Position numbers and translations under genes: made by a program
Notes under the pieces: generated by a model
Told to the model about the DNA's origin: nothing
Database searches by the model: none
What the model saw: the letters and a program-made list of their open reading frames with translations, nothing else
Assembly (NCBI RefSeq): GCF_020497125.1
Contig: NC_059079.1
Location: 6,789,053-6,853,052, forward strand
Direction: 5' to 3'
Length of the DNA: 64,000 bases
DNA from: Mauremys mutica
Taxonomy: Eukaryota > Chordata > Testudines > Geoemydidae
Shown here: one piece after another, positions 1-10,090 of the stretch
Layout of the letters: every line of letters starts with the position of its first letter
How positions within the stretch are numbered: position 1 is the stretch's first letter

Positions 1-171
1 TCACCCTAATTGAGTGACCTCAGCTGGTCCCCACTGGGATTCCAGTCACATTTGGCAAAGAAAGAATAAATAGACACTTGGTGAGAAAGGTAACAACTCG
101 GTGTGTGTTTGACCATGAAACCACACGAACTGGCCAGGTTAACCCAGTAGTGACAGAGACACCCTGTGACA
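1..171 (+). mobile_element. 3' end of a 5' LTR (partial, cut by window edge)
   Basis: About 60 bases (112-171), ending in CCCTGTGACA, recur at 2159-2224 at the end of the downstream LTR. Both copies share GAAACCACACGAACTGGCC and TAGTGACAGAGAC. Two direct copies flanking a Gag-like remnant are what an LTR element would leave. Bases 1-111 align only loosely with the matching part of the downstream copy, so either the copies have diverged or the boundary is wrong. The rest of the 5' LTR lies upstream of the window. Confidence 0.5.
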
Positions 172-1133
172 TGTCGGGACTTGTTCGGGATCAGTAACTA
201 ACTTGCTCAGCTGAAAAGGATATGTGAGAAGGTGGGAGATCCGGACACCGTGGATGAGATGCTGTGCCAGCTAGTGGAACAACAAAAGGAGATGCAGCAG
301 ACCCAGGAGGCAGAGAGGCAAGCACTTCTGAGTTGGCAGGCGGAGCAGCAGTGAACGTTACAAGAATTCATCAAGGAGCAGGCCCAGGTACTCCAACAGC
401 TCCTGTAGAGGCTGGCGAGTGCCAGTGAGGGGACTGGAAATCGAACGGTGGGTCTGGGACTATGTGAGATGGTCCCAGGGGATGGCCCCGATGCCTGTTT
501 ACTAACCTTTTGGGATGGTGGCTGCTAATGCCAGATGGGACAAGGGTGCATGTGCATTGCAGCTAGCCCCTTAATCTGTCTGGCGAAGCTCTAGCCCTGA
601 GCAAACACCAGGCCAAAAGACTATGATACACTGAAGGCTGCTACTGTGGATAGGGTTAGCCTGTCAGCTGAGAAATACCACCAAAAATTCAGGACAGCCA
701 GATGGAACAGCGGGATACAACGCAGCAAATGTAGGACTGGGCCACTCGATGGTTGTGGCTGGAATACACCAGACCCTGAAGACCTAATGGACTCCGTTTT
801 TCTGGAGCAGTTTACACAGAGCATCCCTGAGACTACAAGGGTCGAGGTTTGGAGGCACCAGCCAGAATCATTAGAGGCAGCGGTAAAATGAACAGAGGAG
901 TATGTGGCGGCAGACTTGCCATGGAAAGAGCTCTGTACCCCTGTAATCAAGGGCACGGGGAAGAAGGTTGAAGAACCATGTGCAGCAAAGTCCAGGAAGA
1001 GGATGCCCAAATAAAACAATGGTGCCTCAGTTGGCCGTGCAGAAGTCTGCTCCCAGGGCAGGAACGAAGGACGCATATAGAGAGACTGCCCCTACATGGA
1101 CTGTGGGTTTGCAGAATTCTGGGGGTGGAGAGG
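172..1133 (+). pseudogene. Degenerate retroelement internal region with SCAN-like Gag remnant
   Basis: The Gag of LTR retrotransposons packages element RNA. This one is dead. A glutamine-rich coiled-coil-like stretch lies at about 253-410 and is broken by stops. At 622-960 a frame gives YDTLKAATVDRVSLSAEKYHQ and later VFLEQFTQSIPE, resembling the SCAN / Gmr1-like Gypsy capsid fold, with the LEQF motif and the following PES-EAAV segment recognisable. An in-frame stop at about 889 interrupts it and the frame then continues past the stop (TEEYVAADLPW). No protease, reverse transcriptase or integrase remains, so most of the element was deleted between Gag and the 3' LTR. The internal region is under 1 kb, against several kb in intact Gypsy elements. 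The Gag assignment is by motif only. Confidence 0.6.
1120..1133 (+). promoter_or_regulatory. Polypurine tract
   Basis: The run TGGGGGTGGAGAGG lies directly before the TGTGACA that starts the proposed 3' LTR. In LTR elements a purine tract in this position primes plus-strand DNA synthesis. Its position supports the LTR boundary at 1134. Confidence 0.55.
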
Positions 1134-2224
1134 TGTGACATACCAGGGTACAATCCAGGCTGATGAGTAGCTGCGTCAGCCTGCCCTCTTCCCTGAGATG
1201 CCTTTACACTGCTTTGCTGCTGTAGCCTCCAGTCTGGACTGCTCACAAACAGCCTCCAGCATGCAAGTCATTCCCAGCTATGTCTGTGGGTGAGCTGCAG
1301 CCTTGGTTCCTACAAGCCTTTGTTATACTGCCAACCAAACTCACTCGAGTCTTAGATTTCCCCCCAGAAAGGTATGTCCTGTACTGCCCAGCCCTCTCCC
1401 AGACAATACTAGTTTATATAAAGTCCGTCATTTCATCAATAGAAATAATGTGTGCACATCTTGTTACTCCATACAGAGTTTCCCATACACTTCAATTTAA
1501 ACACACCGGAATAGACCAAACAATAAAACAAGTTTATTAACTACAGAAAGAGAGATTTTGAGCTAGTACAAGTAATGAGGCATAAAAGTCAGAACTGGTT
1601 ACAAGAAAATAAAGAAAAAACACCACTTGTGCCTAATTTAACAAATTACGTTAAACTCAAGGCAAAGTTTTCTCGCCGCATGCTCTCAGCATCCTTACTG
1701 ACCAAACTTCTTCGGTAAGGATCCCATCTCCAGTTCAGTGGCTGCTTCCTTGGTCATTTCTGGTGCAGTGAATCGATGGGCAGGGGGTGGGTGGTGCCTT
1801 GAGGCGTCTGTCCCTGCTTTTTATAGCATCAGTCACATGGATAGATATAAGCCCAGAGCCAATTAAACTGGAGGAAAGACCTGTGGGATGTGATTGGTGC
1901 GATGACCTAAGGGCTGAGGTGGTGCTGTGGGGAAAACCTCCACCCTCAAAATGTACTTTTTGTGGGTGGAAGGCAGGAGACGCTCCCTCCTGGTCCATGG
2001 AAGGCCATCCCCCAAGGTCCCAGGAGCCCCCAGTGGAATCCCAACCCCATAAGAGAGGGTAGGACCTGGGCAGCAAAGACGACCTTGTCAGGAGACAAGA
2101 AAATAGAGGGGGAGTTGTGTAACTGGGTGCTATCAGCAGCACCCTGATCTGGTGTGACTGGGAAACCACACGAACTGGCCAGGCAGTGCGGTTCACCGGG
2201 TAGTGACAGAGACGCCCTGTGACA
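1134..2224 (+). mobile_element. 3' LTR of the degraded retroelement
   Basis: The stretch begins TGTGACATACC and ends CCTGTGACA, giving the TGT...ACA ends typical of LTRs. It is preceded by a polypurine tract, and its last 60 bases match 112-171. At about 1.1 kb it is long but acceptable for Gypsy or ERV LTRs. It holds an AATAAAACAAG stretch near 1520 and TTTTTATAGCATC near 1818. The target duplication cannot be checked because the upstream end is outside the window. The superfamily (Gypsy or ERV) is uncertain; the SCAN-like Gag favours Gypsy. Confidence 0.5.
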
Positions 2225-2561
2225 GGGACTTAAGCACGTAGGCGTCGTCTGACTGCTATACTGGGGGGGAGGCAAAGCGCGGGGGTGCACGCGTTCTCGT
2301 GCATGCTGAAGCCAGCTCCCTTGGCTCTCTCCCCCTGCCTGAAGTGGTACCTGGGCTGCTGGGGCTGGGCTGGGGGATGGGATGGGCTGGCTTAATGGGG
2401 GAGCTCCAGCTGCTGCTCTCTGCTGTGGCGGCCTGAGCACCAGAGCTGTGGCCCCTCTGGCACCAACGGCCGCAACGCTGTGGCTGCTCTGGTGCCTCCC
2501 TGTGCTTCTGCGGCTGCCTCCCTGCTGGGGCTGCTGCTGCTGAGGGGACTCCACACACTGG
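2225..2561. other. GC-rich stretch, unassigned
   Basis: This GC-rich sequence carries several CTGCTG-type runs (2408-2425, 2529-2542). It follows the LTR directly. Open frames occur on both strands but resemble no protein family and are the by-product of GC richness. It may be another repeat that I cannot name. Confidence 0.4.
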
Positions 2562-2744
2562 AATCCCGCTTCCCCCACCCCATCCCCATATCCCCTTCTC
2601 TTCCCCATCCCATCCCTCTTCCCTTCCCTACTGCCCCTCCCCATCCCCCTCTCCCCACTCCCCCATCTCCTTTTCTTCCCCCTGCCCTACCTCCCCCCTT
2701 CCCCACTGTCTCTTCTCCCCAGCCCACCCCCTTGCTCTGCCCCC
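2562..2744 (+). repeat. Pyrimidine-rich low-complexity tract (C/T)
   Basis: About 180 bases are almost entirely C and T, built from imperfect CCCATCCC, CCCTTCC and CTCCCC units with no fixed period. Such homopurine/homopyrimidine tracts can adopt triplex (H-DNA) structure. Frames reading as poly-Pro/Ser or poly-Gly/Arg here are artefacts. Confidence 0.9.
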
Positions 2745-2824
2745 TATGAGTACTCACCGTTGTACAAGAAACAAGCCGGCACTAGGACCTAGGAGGCAGC
2801 ATCCCTGCCCTGGCCGGGCTGTAA

Positions 2825-2914
2825 GGCTTGCTCTGCTCAGGGTAGGGGGTGGGGGGTCAGGCATGGGGTGGCAAGGACAGAAACCACCTCCCACCCCCAC
2901 GAGCAGAGCAAGCC
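2825..2914. repeat. Inverted repeat with 14-bp perfect arms
   Basis: GGCTTGCTCTGCTC (2825-2838) is the exact reverse complement of GAGCAGAGCAAGCC (2901-2914). Beyond the arms, a G-rich run faces a C-rich run across a 62-base centre. It is probably the core of a GC-rich miniature element covering about 2750-3030. No target duplication was found. Confidence 0.75.
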
Positions 2915-3224
2915 CTGCAGGGCAGCTCGGTGCTTGCAGAAATGTGGGTGGGGGGAGTGGCATGTGACCCCACTTTCCCCCCCATGACTTAGCTCTGTTT
3001 GGGAGGGCAATACCCCCCAGCACCCCCTCCCAAACTATGTCCATGCCTAAGCATGGTCTTAAATGTAAGTGCTTTAATTGGATATTTTGACTAGAGATAG
3101 ATTTAAGCACCTGTCTAAGTGCTTTGCTGAACTGAGGGCTGAAGGGCGTGATCCTGAAAGCAATCAAGGGGCGATGCTTTAGTCCAGCACAAGTGATAGG
3201 GCTTGATACACGGGTAGCTGGATG

Positions 3225-3297
3225 AAATTCTGCGTTACACAGCAGCTCAGACCAGATTATCCTAATGGTCCCTTCGGGCCCTAAAATCTATGACTCT
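3225..3297 (+). mobile_element. CR1 LINE 3' end fragment
   Basis: The motif order GATTATCCTAATGGTCCC then CCTAAAATCTATGACTC matches the CR1 3' untranslated end (GGTCCCTTC...AATCTATGA). The fragment is short and 5' truncated. Confidence 0.6.
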
Positions 3298-4206
3298 TTC
3301 CAGAGATTTCAATGAGCTTTAGAGCAGGCCTTAAAATGTAACGTCCTCTCTCCAGTCCAAGTGTCTGAGTAACATGTTGCTTGCTTATGAATGACTTGGG
3401 CTGATAAAAAATCTTGCGAGTTTATGCGGCTGCTTTGTCAGACGCGAAACAAAATGTCCAAAAGGATGCTGCCAAGATTGAGTGTGTGGAAATACTCTGG
3501 GATTTATTTATTATTGTTTTTTAAAGGTATCTCTGGCCAACACCTGCTGGGACATTTCACAAGGAGAAGCTATTTTCTTATGTGTCTCACGTGTCTGAGA
3601 ATTCACATTTTTTTCTCCTGAACTAACGCCAGGGAAATGCATTTCTTTTTAAAACGAGGCGCAAACCAGCAACATTTTATTGGAACACTCTAAATACAAG
3701 TTGGCCTATGAGCCGCATTTCTTTCGGGCTGCACTGTGCCAGGAACATAGACCACCGTCTTTTATTTCCAGTTTCCAACTGAGATAGCCAGAAAAAGAAA
3801 ATTAAAAATCGAGCTTTTCTTTTTTGCATTTCGGCGACCCTGATGTGGTTGCTGAGGCATTGCTTAGAAACACAAACGGTACGGCACATATGGAACTCTA
3901 CTGACGAGGCGAACCCACTCCTAAAGCAACATGTTCACTCGGAAAAAATGTATGTTCATGCTAAAGCAGCAATGTAGTAATCAGTTTCAGTGGAAGTGAA
4001 AGGAATGCACTGGAGATGGAAATGACTTTCTCTCCAGGATGAGAGTACAGGAGCTCAGTTAGACACTTTCGCCTGGAGTTGCAAAAAGGCAGCTGCCTTT
4101 ATTTGAAGATGCAAATGGGGCACCTACATTTTTTTCAGGCGTGTGCACGTGCCCGTAATTCTGGCAGATGGGTGGCCACATACCTGATCATCAGGCATAA
4201 ATCATG
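3298..4206. other. Unassigned unique-looking sequence
   Basis: I recognise no repeat or gene here. The part at 3650-3950 shows no repeat hallmarks and could hold conserved non-coding sequence, but nothing in the sequence alone shows this. Open frames of up to 76 codons are within chance expectation. Confidence 0.4.
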
Positions 4207-4439
4207 TTGTTAGCGGTTTAGTGATTAGGGTGCTGGCGTGGGACCTGGAAGATTCAGATTCAGTTCTTTGCTCTGCCACAGATGTCCTGTCAGACCTATA
4301 GCAAGGGACTTGGGGTCTCTTTGCCTGAGTTCCCCATTTTACAAATGGGGATAATAGCACTTCCCTGCTTTTACCGGGGTGCTTTGAGGATAAAGACATC
4401 AAAGATTAGGAGATACTCAGATACGATGGTAACAGCTGC

Positions 4440-4717
4440 CATATAAGCAGTGGCGGCTTCGGGCACCAGCACTCCAAGCGTGTGCCTGGGGCAGCAAGCC
4501 GCGGGAAGCCCCCTGCCGGTCCCTGCGAGGGTGGCAGTCAGGCAGCCTTCGGCGGCTTGTCTGCGGGAGGTCCGCTGGTCCTGCGGATTTGGCGGCAATT
4601 CGGTGGCGGGTACGCCGAAGCTGCGAGGCCGGCGGACCTCCCGCAGACAAGCCGCCGAAGGCTGCCTGACTGCCGGGCTTGGGGCGGCAAAAAGGTAGAG
4701 CCACCCCTGCATATAAG
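4440..4717. mobile_element. hAT-type non-autonomous transposon with 8-bp TSD
   Basis: The element spans 4448-4709. It starts CAGTGGCGGCT and ends AGCCACCCCTG, an imperfect terminal inverted repeat. CATATAAG flanks it exactly (4440-4447 and 4710-4717), and 8-bp duplications are the mark of hAT elements. It encodes nothing. The interior holds a 43-bp perfect inverted repeat, listed separately. It sits in the tail of a SINE and is therefore younger than it. Confidence 0.9.
4533..4674. repeat. 43-bp perfect inverted repeat (hairpin)
   Basis: Arm 4533-4575 (beginning GGCAGTCAGGCAGCC) is the exact reverse complement of arm 4632-4674 (ending GGCTGCCTGACTGCC), around a 56-base GC-rich centre. It explains why both strands show open frames with the same peptide (TSRRQAAEGCLT). 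Perfect arms suggest a recent element or gene conversion between arms. Confidence 0.95.
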
Positions 4718-4745
4718 CACCTACAGTAGATAGCTACTAATATTA

Positions 4746-5868
4746 ACAGGAACAAAAACTGATTTCTTGATTTTTGTTCACATCTGGGCCTGCATATAGA
4801 TGTCTAATATAATATAATATGTCTAATATAATTTATTAAAAGGCTGAAGTCCAGCTTCCCTTTTTGCAAATACAAATTGCACCTGCAAAATTTGCATCTG
4901 CATTATTTTGCCCGTGAACTGAGTTGCCACTTGCACCTCCACCTTTTGGGATTTACAAATGTGGAGTTGGAGGTGGAACCTGTCGGCTGAGTGTCTGCAA
5001 TCAATGATGGGGGCAGAAATTCAATTTAAAGTATGAGGATGCCATGAGAAGGAACCTGCCCTTTGCATATTTGGCTCCATATATACCCGTACACGGGCTG
5101 CCATTAAAAAGTCAGCCTTTGCCAACTGATTTGAGACACCACCATTTTTATGCATGTTTCAAGACAAAGAAATATTTAGAACTAATCAAAAAAAGGTTAA
5201 CAATTATTTCCTGCTCATTTTAAAAGGTGAAGATTATTTTAAGTACACAACGAATCCCACTGGAAAGTCATTTCCGCTGTTTCTATCTAGGGCTCTGATC
5301 TGCTGTTAAGAACCACCTCCATGTAGGATTGGTGTCTCAGAAATGATTGCTTTTCATCTAAGAAATATCACTGGTCCTGGAGTTTATTGTAGTTGTTTTA
5401 TACATATGACTGTTTACATGTCTGTTTCAATGCATTATCTGTTGATTTCACCACATTTAAAGAGACAGCTATTTATTTTTTAAAATTTTTTCGAAAGCCT
5501 GATGGCAACCATGTCAATCCCATGGCTAGAGATTTTTATATAGAACTTTGTTGTTGTTGTAGATCAATGGGCAATGCACAGACTATGTTACAGTGGGGCC
5601 TGTGTTAAGGATTTGTCAAGATTTCCATTATAAACTTCTATTTTCAAGGGTTTATAACTCAGTCGTAAAAATTCATTCCAGGCTGTAACTTGGCAAACAA
5701 AGTATCAACCCAGGAGAGATTTGCTTTTACCAGATTTGCTTTAATGCTTTAAACTGATTTGTCCATTTTAAAATTATATGCGTGCTTTAGTTTATAGACT
5801 TTCCGTGTATACACGGTGCGTGCGCATGTGTTAACACAGAATCCATCCCTAGTGCTGAATTTGAAAGG
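4746..5868. other. AT-rich unassigned sequence
   Basis: No gene or assignable element. A short TAATA-rich patch lies at 4805-4840. The rest is AT-rich and looks unique. Confidence 0.4.
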
Positions 5869-6002
5869 AAAGAGGTGCCGGGGCTCAAGCATTTTTTTTC
5901 CCCTTTCATAACTGACACAGCAAGCCCAGAGGTGCCAGGGCTATGAACTGCCAACCCTAGAGGTGCCCGGGCTCAGCCCCGACAAGCCCTGGCACAAATT
6001 AA
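5869..6002. mobile_element. GC-rich miniature repeat fragment
   Basis: A motif of the form GAGGTGCC(A/G)GGGCT occurs near 5871 and 5930 and recurs as GAGGTGCCCGGGCT near 5960. The stretch closes with GGCACAAATTAAGCACTG (5990-6007). This looks like a turtle interspersed repeat, probably non-autonomous. Boundaries and class are uncertain. Confidence 0.4.
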
Positions 6003-6149
6003 GCACTGTCCATGCCATACAAAACACAACGCTAAAGGAACATTGAGTGTGCCAAGTGAAGCACTGAACAAGCCACAAAAGGGCTAAAGTTGGGGTTATA
6101 CATTCAGCCTTAACTCTGACCCTTTGAGCATAAGCATTACAATGCCATC

Positions 6150-6645
6150 CTGGGACCAGATCCTCTACTGGTATGAACAGCTGACTTCAATGGAGCTGCA
6201 GCAGAACCTGAGAGTTATGAACCCCACAGGAATGGGAGTTGTTTGTAACTCTGAAATGTTCATAACTCTGAACAAACCATTATGGTTGTTCTTTCAGCAA
6301 GTTTACAACTTAACATGGTCTTAATACAGCTTTGAAACTTTACTGTGCTGGAGAAAAATGCTGCTTTTAACCATCTTAACTTAAAGGAAACAAGCACGGA
6401 AACAGTTTTCTTATATTCTCAAATCTTTTTTTTAAACCACCCTCCCCTTTTTTTAGTAGTTTACGTTTAGCACAGTATTATACTGTATTTGCTTCTCTCT
6501 TTTTTTTTTGGTCTCTGCAACTGCCTGATTATGTACTTCCAGTTACAAATGAGGCGTGTGGTTGACCAGTCAGTTCATAACTCTGGTGTTTGTAACTTTG
6601 AAGTTCTATTGTATGTTGATTTGCCCCAGCTGAGGATCTGGCCTA
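6150..6645. repeat. Self-complementary short repeat split by a transposon
   Basis: The outer parts, 6146-6198 (CCAGATCC...CTTCAATGGAGCTG) and 6612-6645 (ATGTTGATTTG...CAGCTGAGGATCTGGCC), are the two halves of a palindromic repeat found elsewhere in this window, for example at 21690-21745. They are separated by a TA-flanked transposon at 6199-6611. Confidence 0.7.
6199..6611. mobile_element. Tc1/mariner-like (pogo type) non-autonomous element
   Basis: The left end CAGCAGAACCTGAGAGTTA and the right end AACTTTGAAGTTCTATTG are inverted copies of each other with some divergence. The right flank is TA; the left flank reads TG, probably a decayed TA. The interior repeats GTAACTCTGAA and ATAACTCTGAA. 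Comparison with the intact host repeat (GGAGCTATGTTGAT at 21708) places the insertion at the TA of GAGCTATG. No transposase frame remains in 413 bp. Confidence 0.7.
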
Positions 6646-7849
6646 TTAATTAATTTGATCGTGTGCTATTCTTTCCCTATGAAGCCTGAGTTATGTGGCA
6701 GTCAGATCCAGCTCCTCAATGGGAGTCTTTCCATTAACTCCAGTAGGCGTTAGATTGGCTCCCCAGAGTACAGGCAGTGAAAGAAGCATTGGTATGTAGT
6801 AGGTGAGTCAGGGGACCGCTGGATCACCCCACACACTCTAGCCTGAATTCTTGTTGTGTCTATAACGTTGAAGTCAGTGGGAATTGCAGATACTCAGCAC
6901 CTCTTAGAAGCATTCAGTCCTTTGCAGGAGGGAACTCTGGAATCATGGACTCTCAACCTTTGCTTCCATCCATGCAGGAAGCAGGATAGGCTCTTTCTTT
7001 GGTACTTGAGCATGCTAGGTTCAGGAACTAGCTACCACACCAGCTGGTAACCCAGAGCCCCACCTCTGTGGCCAGATCCTGTATCTAGCGATGACAATGA
7101 CAGAACTGCCATTGACTTCAATGGGGACACGTTGTCAGCAGCGCACTGTAGCCGGGGACACATCCTGCTCCTTTGAAAGGACCCAGACCTGGCTGAGGGT
7201 TGCTGAGCACAGGCAATTCCCACTGATTTGAATGAGAGTTCTGCCTCTTGCTGCTGCATAATATCCCCATGGTTCATCTCCCCAGCAGCATCCGGATGGC
7301 TTTTCAGTGTAGCTGGCACGGGTCCTTGCTCACCCCTGTGGGGGTCCTTTAATTAAGGACAGGAGTTTATTCCCATATATACCATAAATCCAGCATACGC
7401 ACAAACACACTTATAAGACATTTAGGAAGGCTCTACTCTATGTATCTTGAACCTAAGAGAAAAGCAATAAAGAGCCTACATTATACACATGTGCACTCCG
7501 AGGGCTGTGGTTAACTCCCATCAGATACATTTCAACCAGGGCTCCTTCATAATGGCCCCCAGAAGACCACTGAAATGTTGACATCCATACTTTTAAATAG
7601 GTTCATTTAAAATATAAATCGTATTAGGGCAGATTTGTCCAAAACCAAATACACAAGTGGCATAAATAAAATAAATCAGAGCAGGCTGTGGCTAACCATA
7701 AATAGCCAACCTTTGCTGGCGTCCATGCAAAATCGGTGACGCTGCAGCCAGTTTGTTAAAAGTTAGCCGCATGGTCAGGGGACTGCAATTTTGATCATCC
7801 CGACGGTCACCTGAAGGCTCAGTAAGGGATCCAAACGTGTTCTGGCAAG
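6646..7849. other. Unassigned, with short palindromic-repeat fragments
   Basis: Fragments built around AATGGGAGT, TTGAAGTCAGTGGGAATTG and CATTGACTTCAATGG occur at 6700-6760, 6866-6905, 7108-7130 and 7190-7235. They are pieces of the self-complementary repeats described in the findings. Nothing is recognisable in 7330-7849. Confidence 0.5.
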
Positions 7850-7958
7850 GGAGGATTATTCTGTGGTTAAGGCACTGGATCTGGACTCAGGAGATCTGCA
7901 GTCAGTTCCTGATTCCCTGTGGGACCTTGGACAAGACACTTATTCAATCGGTGCCTCA
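7850..7958 (+). mobile_element. tRNA-derived SINE, 3' truncated
   Basis: GTGGTTAAGGCACTGGATCTGGACTCAG is followed by the B-box-like region, CTGTGGGACCTTGGACAAG and GTGCCTCA. The CAGTTTCCC that normally follows is missing because a miniature transposon begins at 7959. Confidence 0.75.
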
Positions 7959-8228
7959 GAGCTTGTCTACATGGCGTAACAATATGCACTCGAGGGGTGT
8001 GCTTGCTAATTCGCACCCCTGTGTTGTGCACTAACTGGCCATGAAGACCTTGCTGGAGTGAATTAAAAGTTGCCGAGTGTGTATTAATGTAGTGGTATTT
8101 CATACATGGGATTGATCAAAGCACGCTAGGAATTTTTAGTGCATTGTCGACCTGGACACTTTGTGAGTGGTGCTAGTGCGAGGTAGATTTACACCCCTTC
8201 TCAAATGAAGTGTTTATATAGACAGCCT
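7959..8228. mobile_element. Miniature DNA transposon (GTCTAC ends)
   Basis: It begins GCTTGTCTACATGG and ends TATATAGACAGCC, imperfect inverted ends of the GTCTAC(A/C)-type family that recurs at 32285, 40729 and 53368. It has no coding capacity. It lies at the broken end of a SINE. Confidence 0.55.
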
Positions 8229-8268
8229 CCAAATTAGGTTAATCCCATCATGGATTAACCAAATTTGG
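8229..8268. repeat. Near-perfect 17-bp palindrome with 6-base loop
   Basis: Arms 8229-8245 and 8252-8268 match at 16 of 17 positions around CATCAT. The core GGTTAATCC / GGATTAACC is exact. It would form a stable cruciform or, in RNA, a hairpin. Confidence 0.9.
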
Positions 8269-8559
8269 AATAAGACATTTTTATTCTGGAATCAGAACGT
8301 GTACACATGGAGTTAATCAGGAATAGCTACTCTGCTTTAAATTCACACCTATCTTATTGCAGATTTTCATGTGTAGACTTACTAAGTGCCTACCACAATG
8401 CATCTCTGGTCATTCCTGGGGCCTCTAGGTGACTGTAATACTATTACTAATAGTAATGAGATCTTTATTGTTATTTATGACTTGTTAAGTACCGACAGTG
8501 AACTCGGCTCTGCACAGACAGCAAGTTAAGAAAGTCATTAATAAGAGGCAGGTTCAGAA

Positions 8560-8945
8560 TGAAAAAAAGAGTGGGTCAACAATTTTTCACCAAAATATTT
8601 TGTGGGGGTTGGAAGAATGACTCTTTGACTACATGGAATTTTTCACAATTTTTTTTCTCTTTTGAATTTTTTCAGACTTTTGTAAAAAAAAAAAAACAGC
8701 AACAAAAATCTGAGAAAATGTCAATTGTCACTTGTCTAAAATGGAAACGCTGTCAGATTTTGGTTGTGATACCTATAGATATATAAAAAATCAAATCAGT
8801 TTTGATCTTTCCGTTTTTTTCTCAATGACCCCTCCCACCCACCCTGGCCAAGTCCATGAAAGCTGTAGACAAAAACTTTTTTTGTTGTTTTCATTTTCAT
8901 CTAAATTTTTCATGGAGAACAAAATCAATTTTTGACCTGTTTTAA
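8560..8945. repeat. AT-rich interspersed repeat (TTTTTCA/TGAAAAA type)
   Basis: Runs such as AATTTTTCAC, AATTTTTTCAG and ATTTTTCATGGAG recur. The composition matches the AT-rich elements at 16790, 23935, 26040, 30390 and 56379, the best of which have AGAGCTGGTCA / TGACCAGCTCT ends. Those ends are not clear in this copy. Confidence 0.45.
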
Positions 8946-9640
8946 AAGAGAAACCAGAAAGGGGTGTGCTAGGTATTGTAACATTAAGAATCTTACGCTT
9001 CTTCCTCTGCAATTGGTGGGAGCATTGACTTTAAATACCTGCAATGTGGTGGTGTCTTATTGTACTTGAGGCCAAAGTTTTAACAAGAGGGGGAGAAATT
9101 GAGTCGTTATAAGAAGGTGTTTCATTTTCCTATTTAACCCAAATTAAATTGGAAACAAAACAGTATCGCTGCAGCTTTTTCAAAGAACAACATGGCTGAA
9201 GTGGTGTAAGCCGGGTTCGCCTCTTGGTGAATGTGAGTGATTGAAACTGAAATAAAATTTGCACACATTCCTCCGCATTAAAGAAGGGTCAAAGACTATG
9301 CATCAAGGTGCACAAGATAGCTGAGCCTAACCTCATGAAAGACACAAAGGGAATTCCTAAGCTGCCGACAGAAAGGTCTTTGCAGTCTGCCAGGAGCCAA
9401 ATGCTCCTGCTGGGAAAATAAGAAGCAAGGTTAGAAGTCTGGATCCAATGAATGGCCATCCAAAGAAGAGCACAGGGCAAGGGTATGCAATGAGGAAAGA
9501 TAAACAGTGTCCCTCTGAGTGATACATTCTGGCTTATTGGGCAAACCTAGTGCTGAAGATCAGTTTCGAGGGGGTGGGGGGCATTAGATTGCTGCTTTTG
9601 AGGGAAATGGCTGTGAAAGGGTTAACAAATAAAACTAAAC
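8946..9640. other. Unassigned sequence
   Basis: No gene, tRNA or assignable repeat is visible. Confidence 0.4.
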
Positions 9641-10090
9641 GATGTGAGGAGAGAATGTCAGTGCTTAGGAGACCAGGCCAGGACTTCGGAGCCCTGGCCT
9701 CACTTCTCTGCTCCACCACAGACTTCCTGTGTGCCCTTGGGCTTCTGTGCCTCAAGTTTCTTCTCTGTAAAATGTGGATAGTAGCCCAGCCCAGCCTCCC
9801 AAGGGTGCTGTGAGGCAGGGGTGCCAGAGCCATAGCCCCATCACTTTTTACTGGCCATAAGGGTGAGCGATGGGGAGGGGGGGAACGGAGAAGAACGAAG
9901 GGGGGCGGGGTCTTGGGGGGAGGCCTGGGTGAAGGAGCGGATTGCGGGTGGGGTATCCGGGGAAGGGGTGGTGCAGGGAGCGGGGCCACTGTTTGGGTGC
10001 CAGTGGCCCCCCGCTTTTAGGAGCTTCCGTTGCTCCAGCTGTGAGGATTAAAGATTGGAAGAAACTCAGACGCTATGATAATGGGGCTAT
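9641..10090 (+). mobile_element. tRNA-derived SINE split by a hAT element
   Basis: The body at 9641-9815 has CTGCTCCACCACAGACTTCC, a cytosine-rich B region and TTCTTCTCTGTAAAATGTGGAT. The tail resumes at 10047 with ATTAAAGATTGG...CTATGATAATGGGG. The break is a hAT insertion (9816-10038) at GGTGCTGTGAGG. Confidence 0.75.
9808..10046. mobile_element. hAT-type non-autonomous transposon with 8-bp TSD
   Basis: CTGTGAGG occurs exactly at 9808-9815 and 10039-10046, flanking a 223-bp G-rich insertion that starts CAGGGGTGCCAGAG and ends CCGTTGCTCCAG. The terminal repeats are weak, but the target duplication and the uninterrupted SINE context on both sides delimit the insertion. The interior G-runs (9877-9930) have G-quadruplex potential. 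Confidence 0.75.

Larger units (their letters stand above)
4207..4737 (+). mobile_element. tRNA-derived SINE split by a hAT element
   Basis: An A-box-like region (TTTAGTGATTAGGGTGCTGG, 4217-4236) is followed by a B-box-like GATTCAGTTC, TTGCTCTGCCACAGATGTCC, the CCCCATTTTACAAATGGGG signature and a tail ending in CATATAAG-CACCTAC. This is the tRNA-derived SINE type abundant in cryptodiran turtles. The tail is interrupted at 4448-4709 and resumes at 4718. Confidence 0.8.

Noticed and set aside
621..1246. Minus-strand frames of 151 and 99 codons
   Set aside because: They are antisense to the Gag-like remnant and the start of the LTR.
1946..2757. Long minus-strand frames rich in Gly and Arg
   Set aside because: They read through the pyrimidine tract and GC-rich sequence; no domain and no start context.
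9534..9989. 151-codon minus-strand frame
   Set aside because: It spans a SINE and the G-rich hAT inserted in it, so it cannot be an ancestral reading frame.
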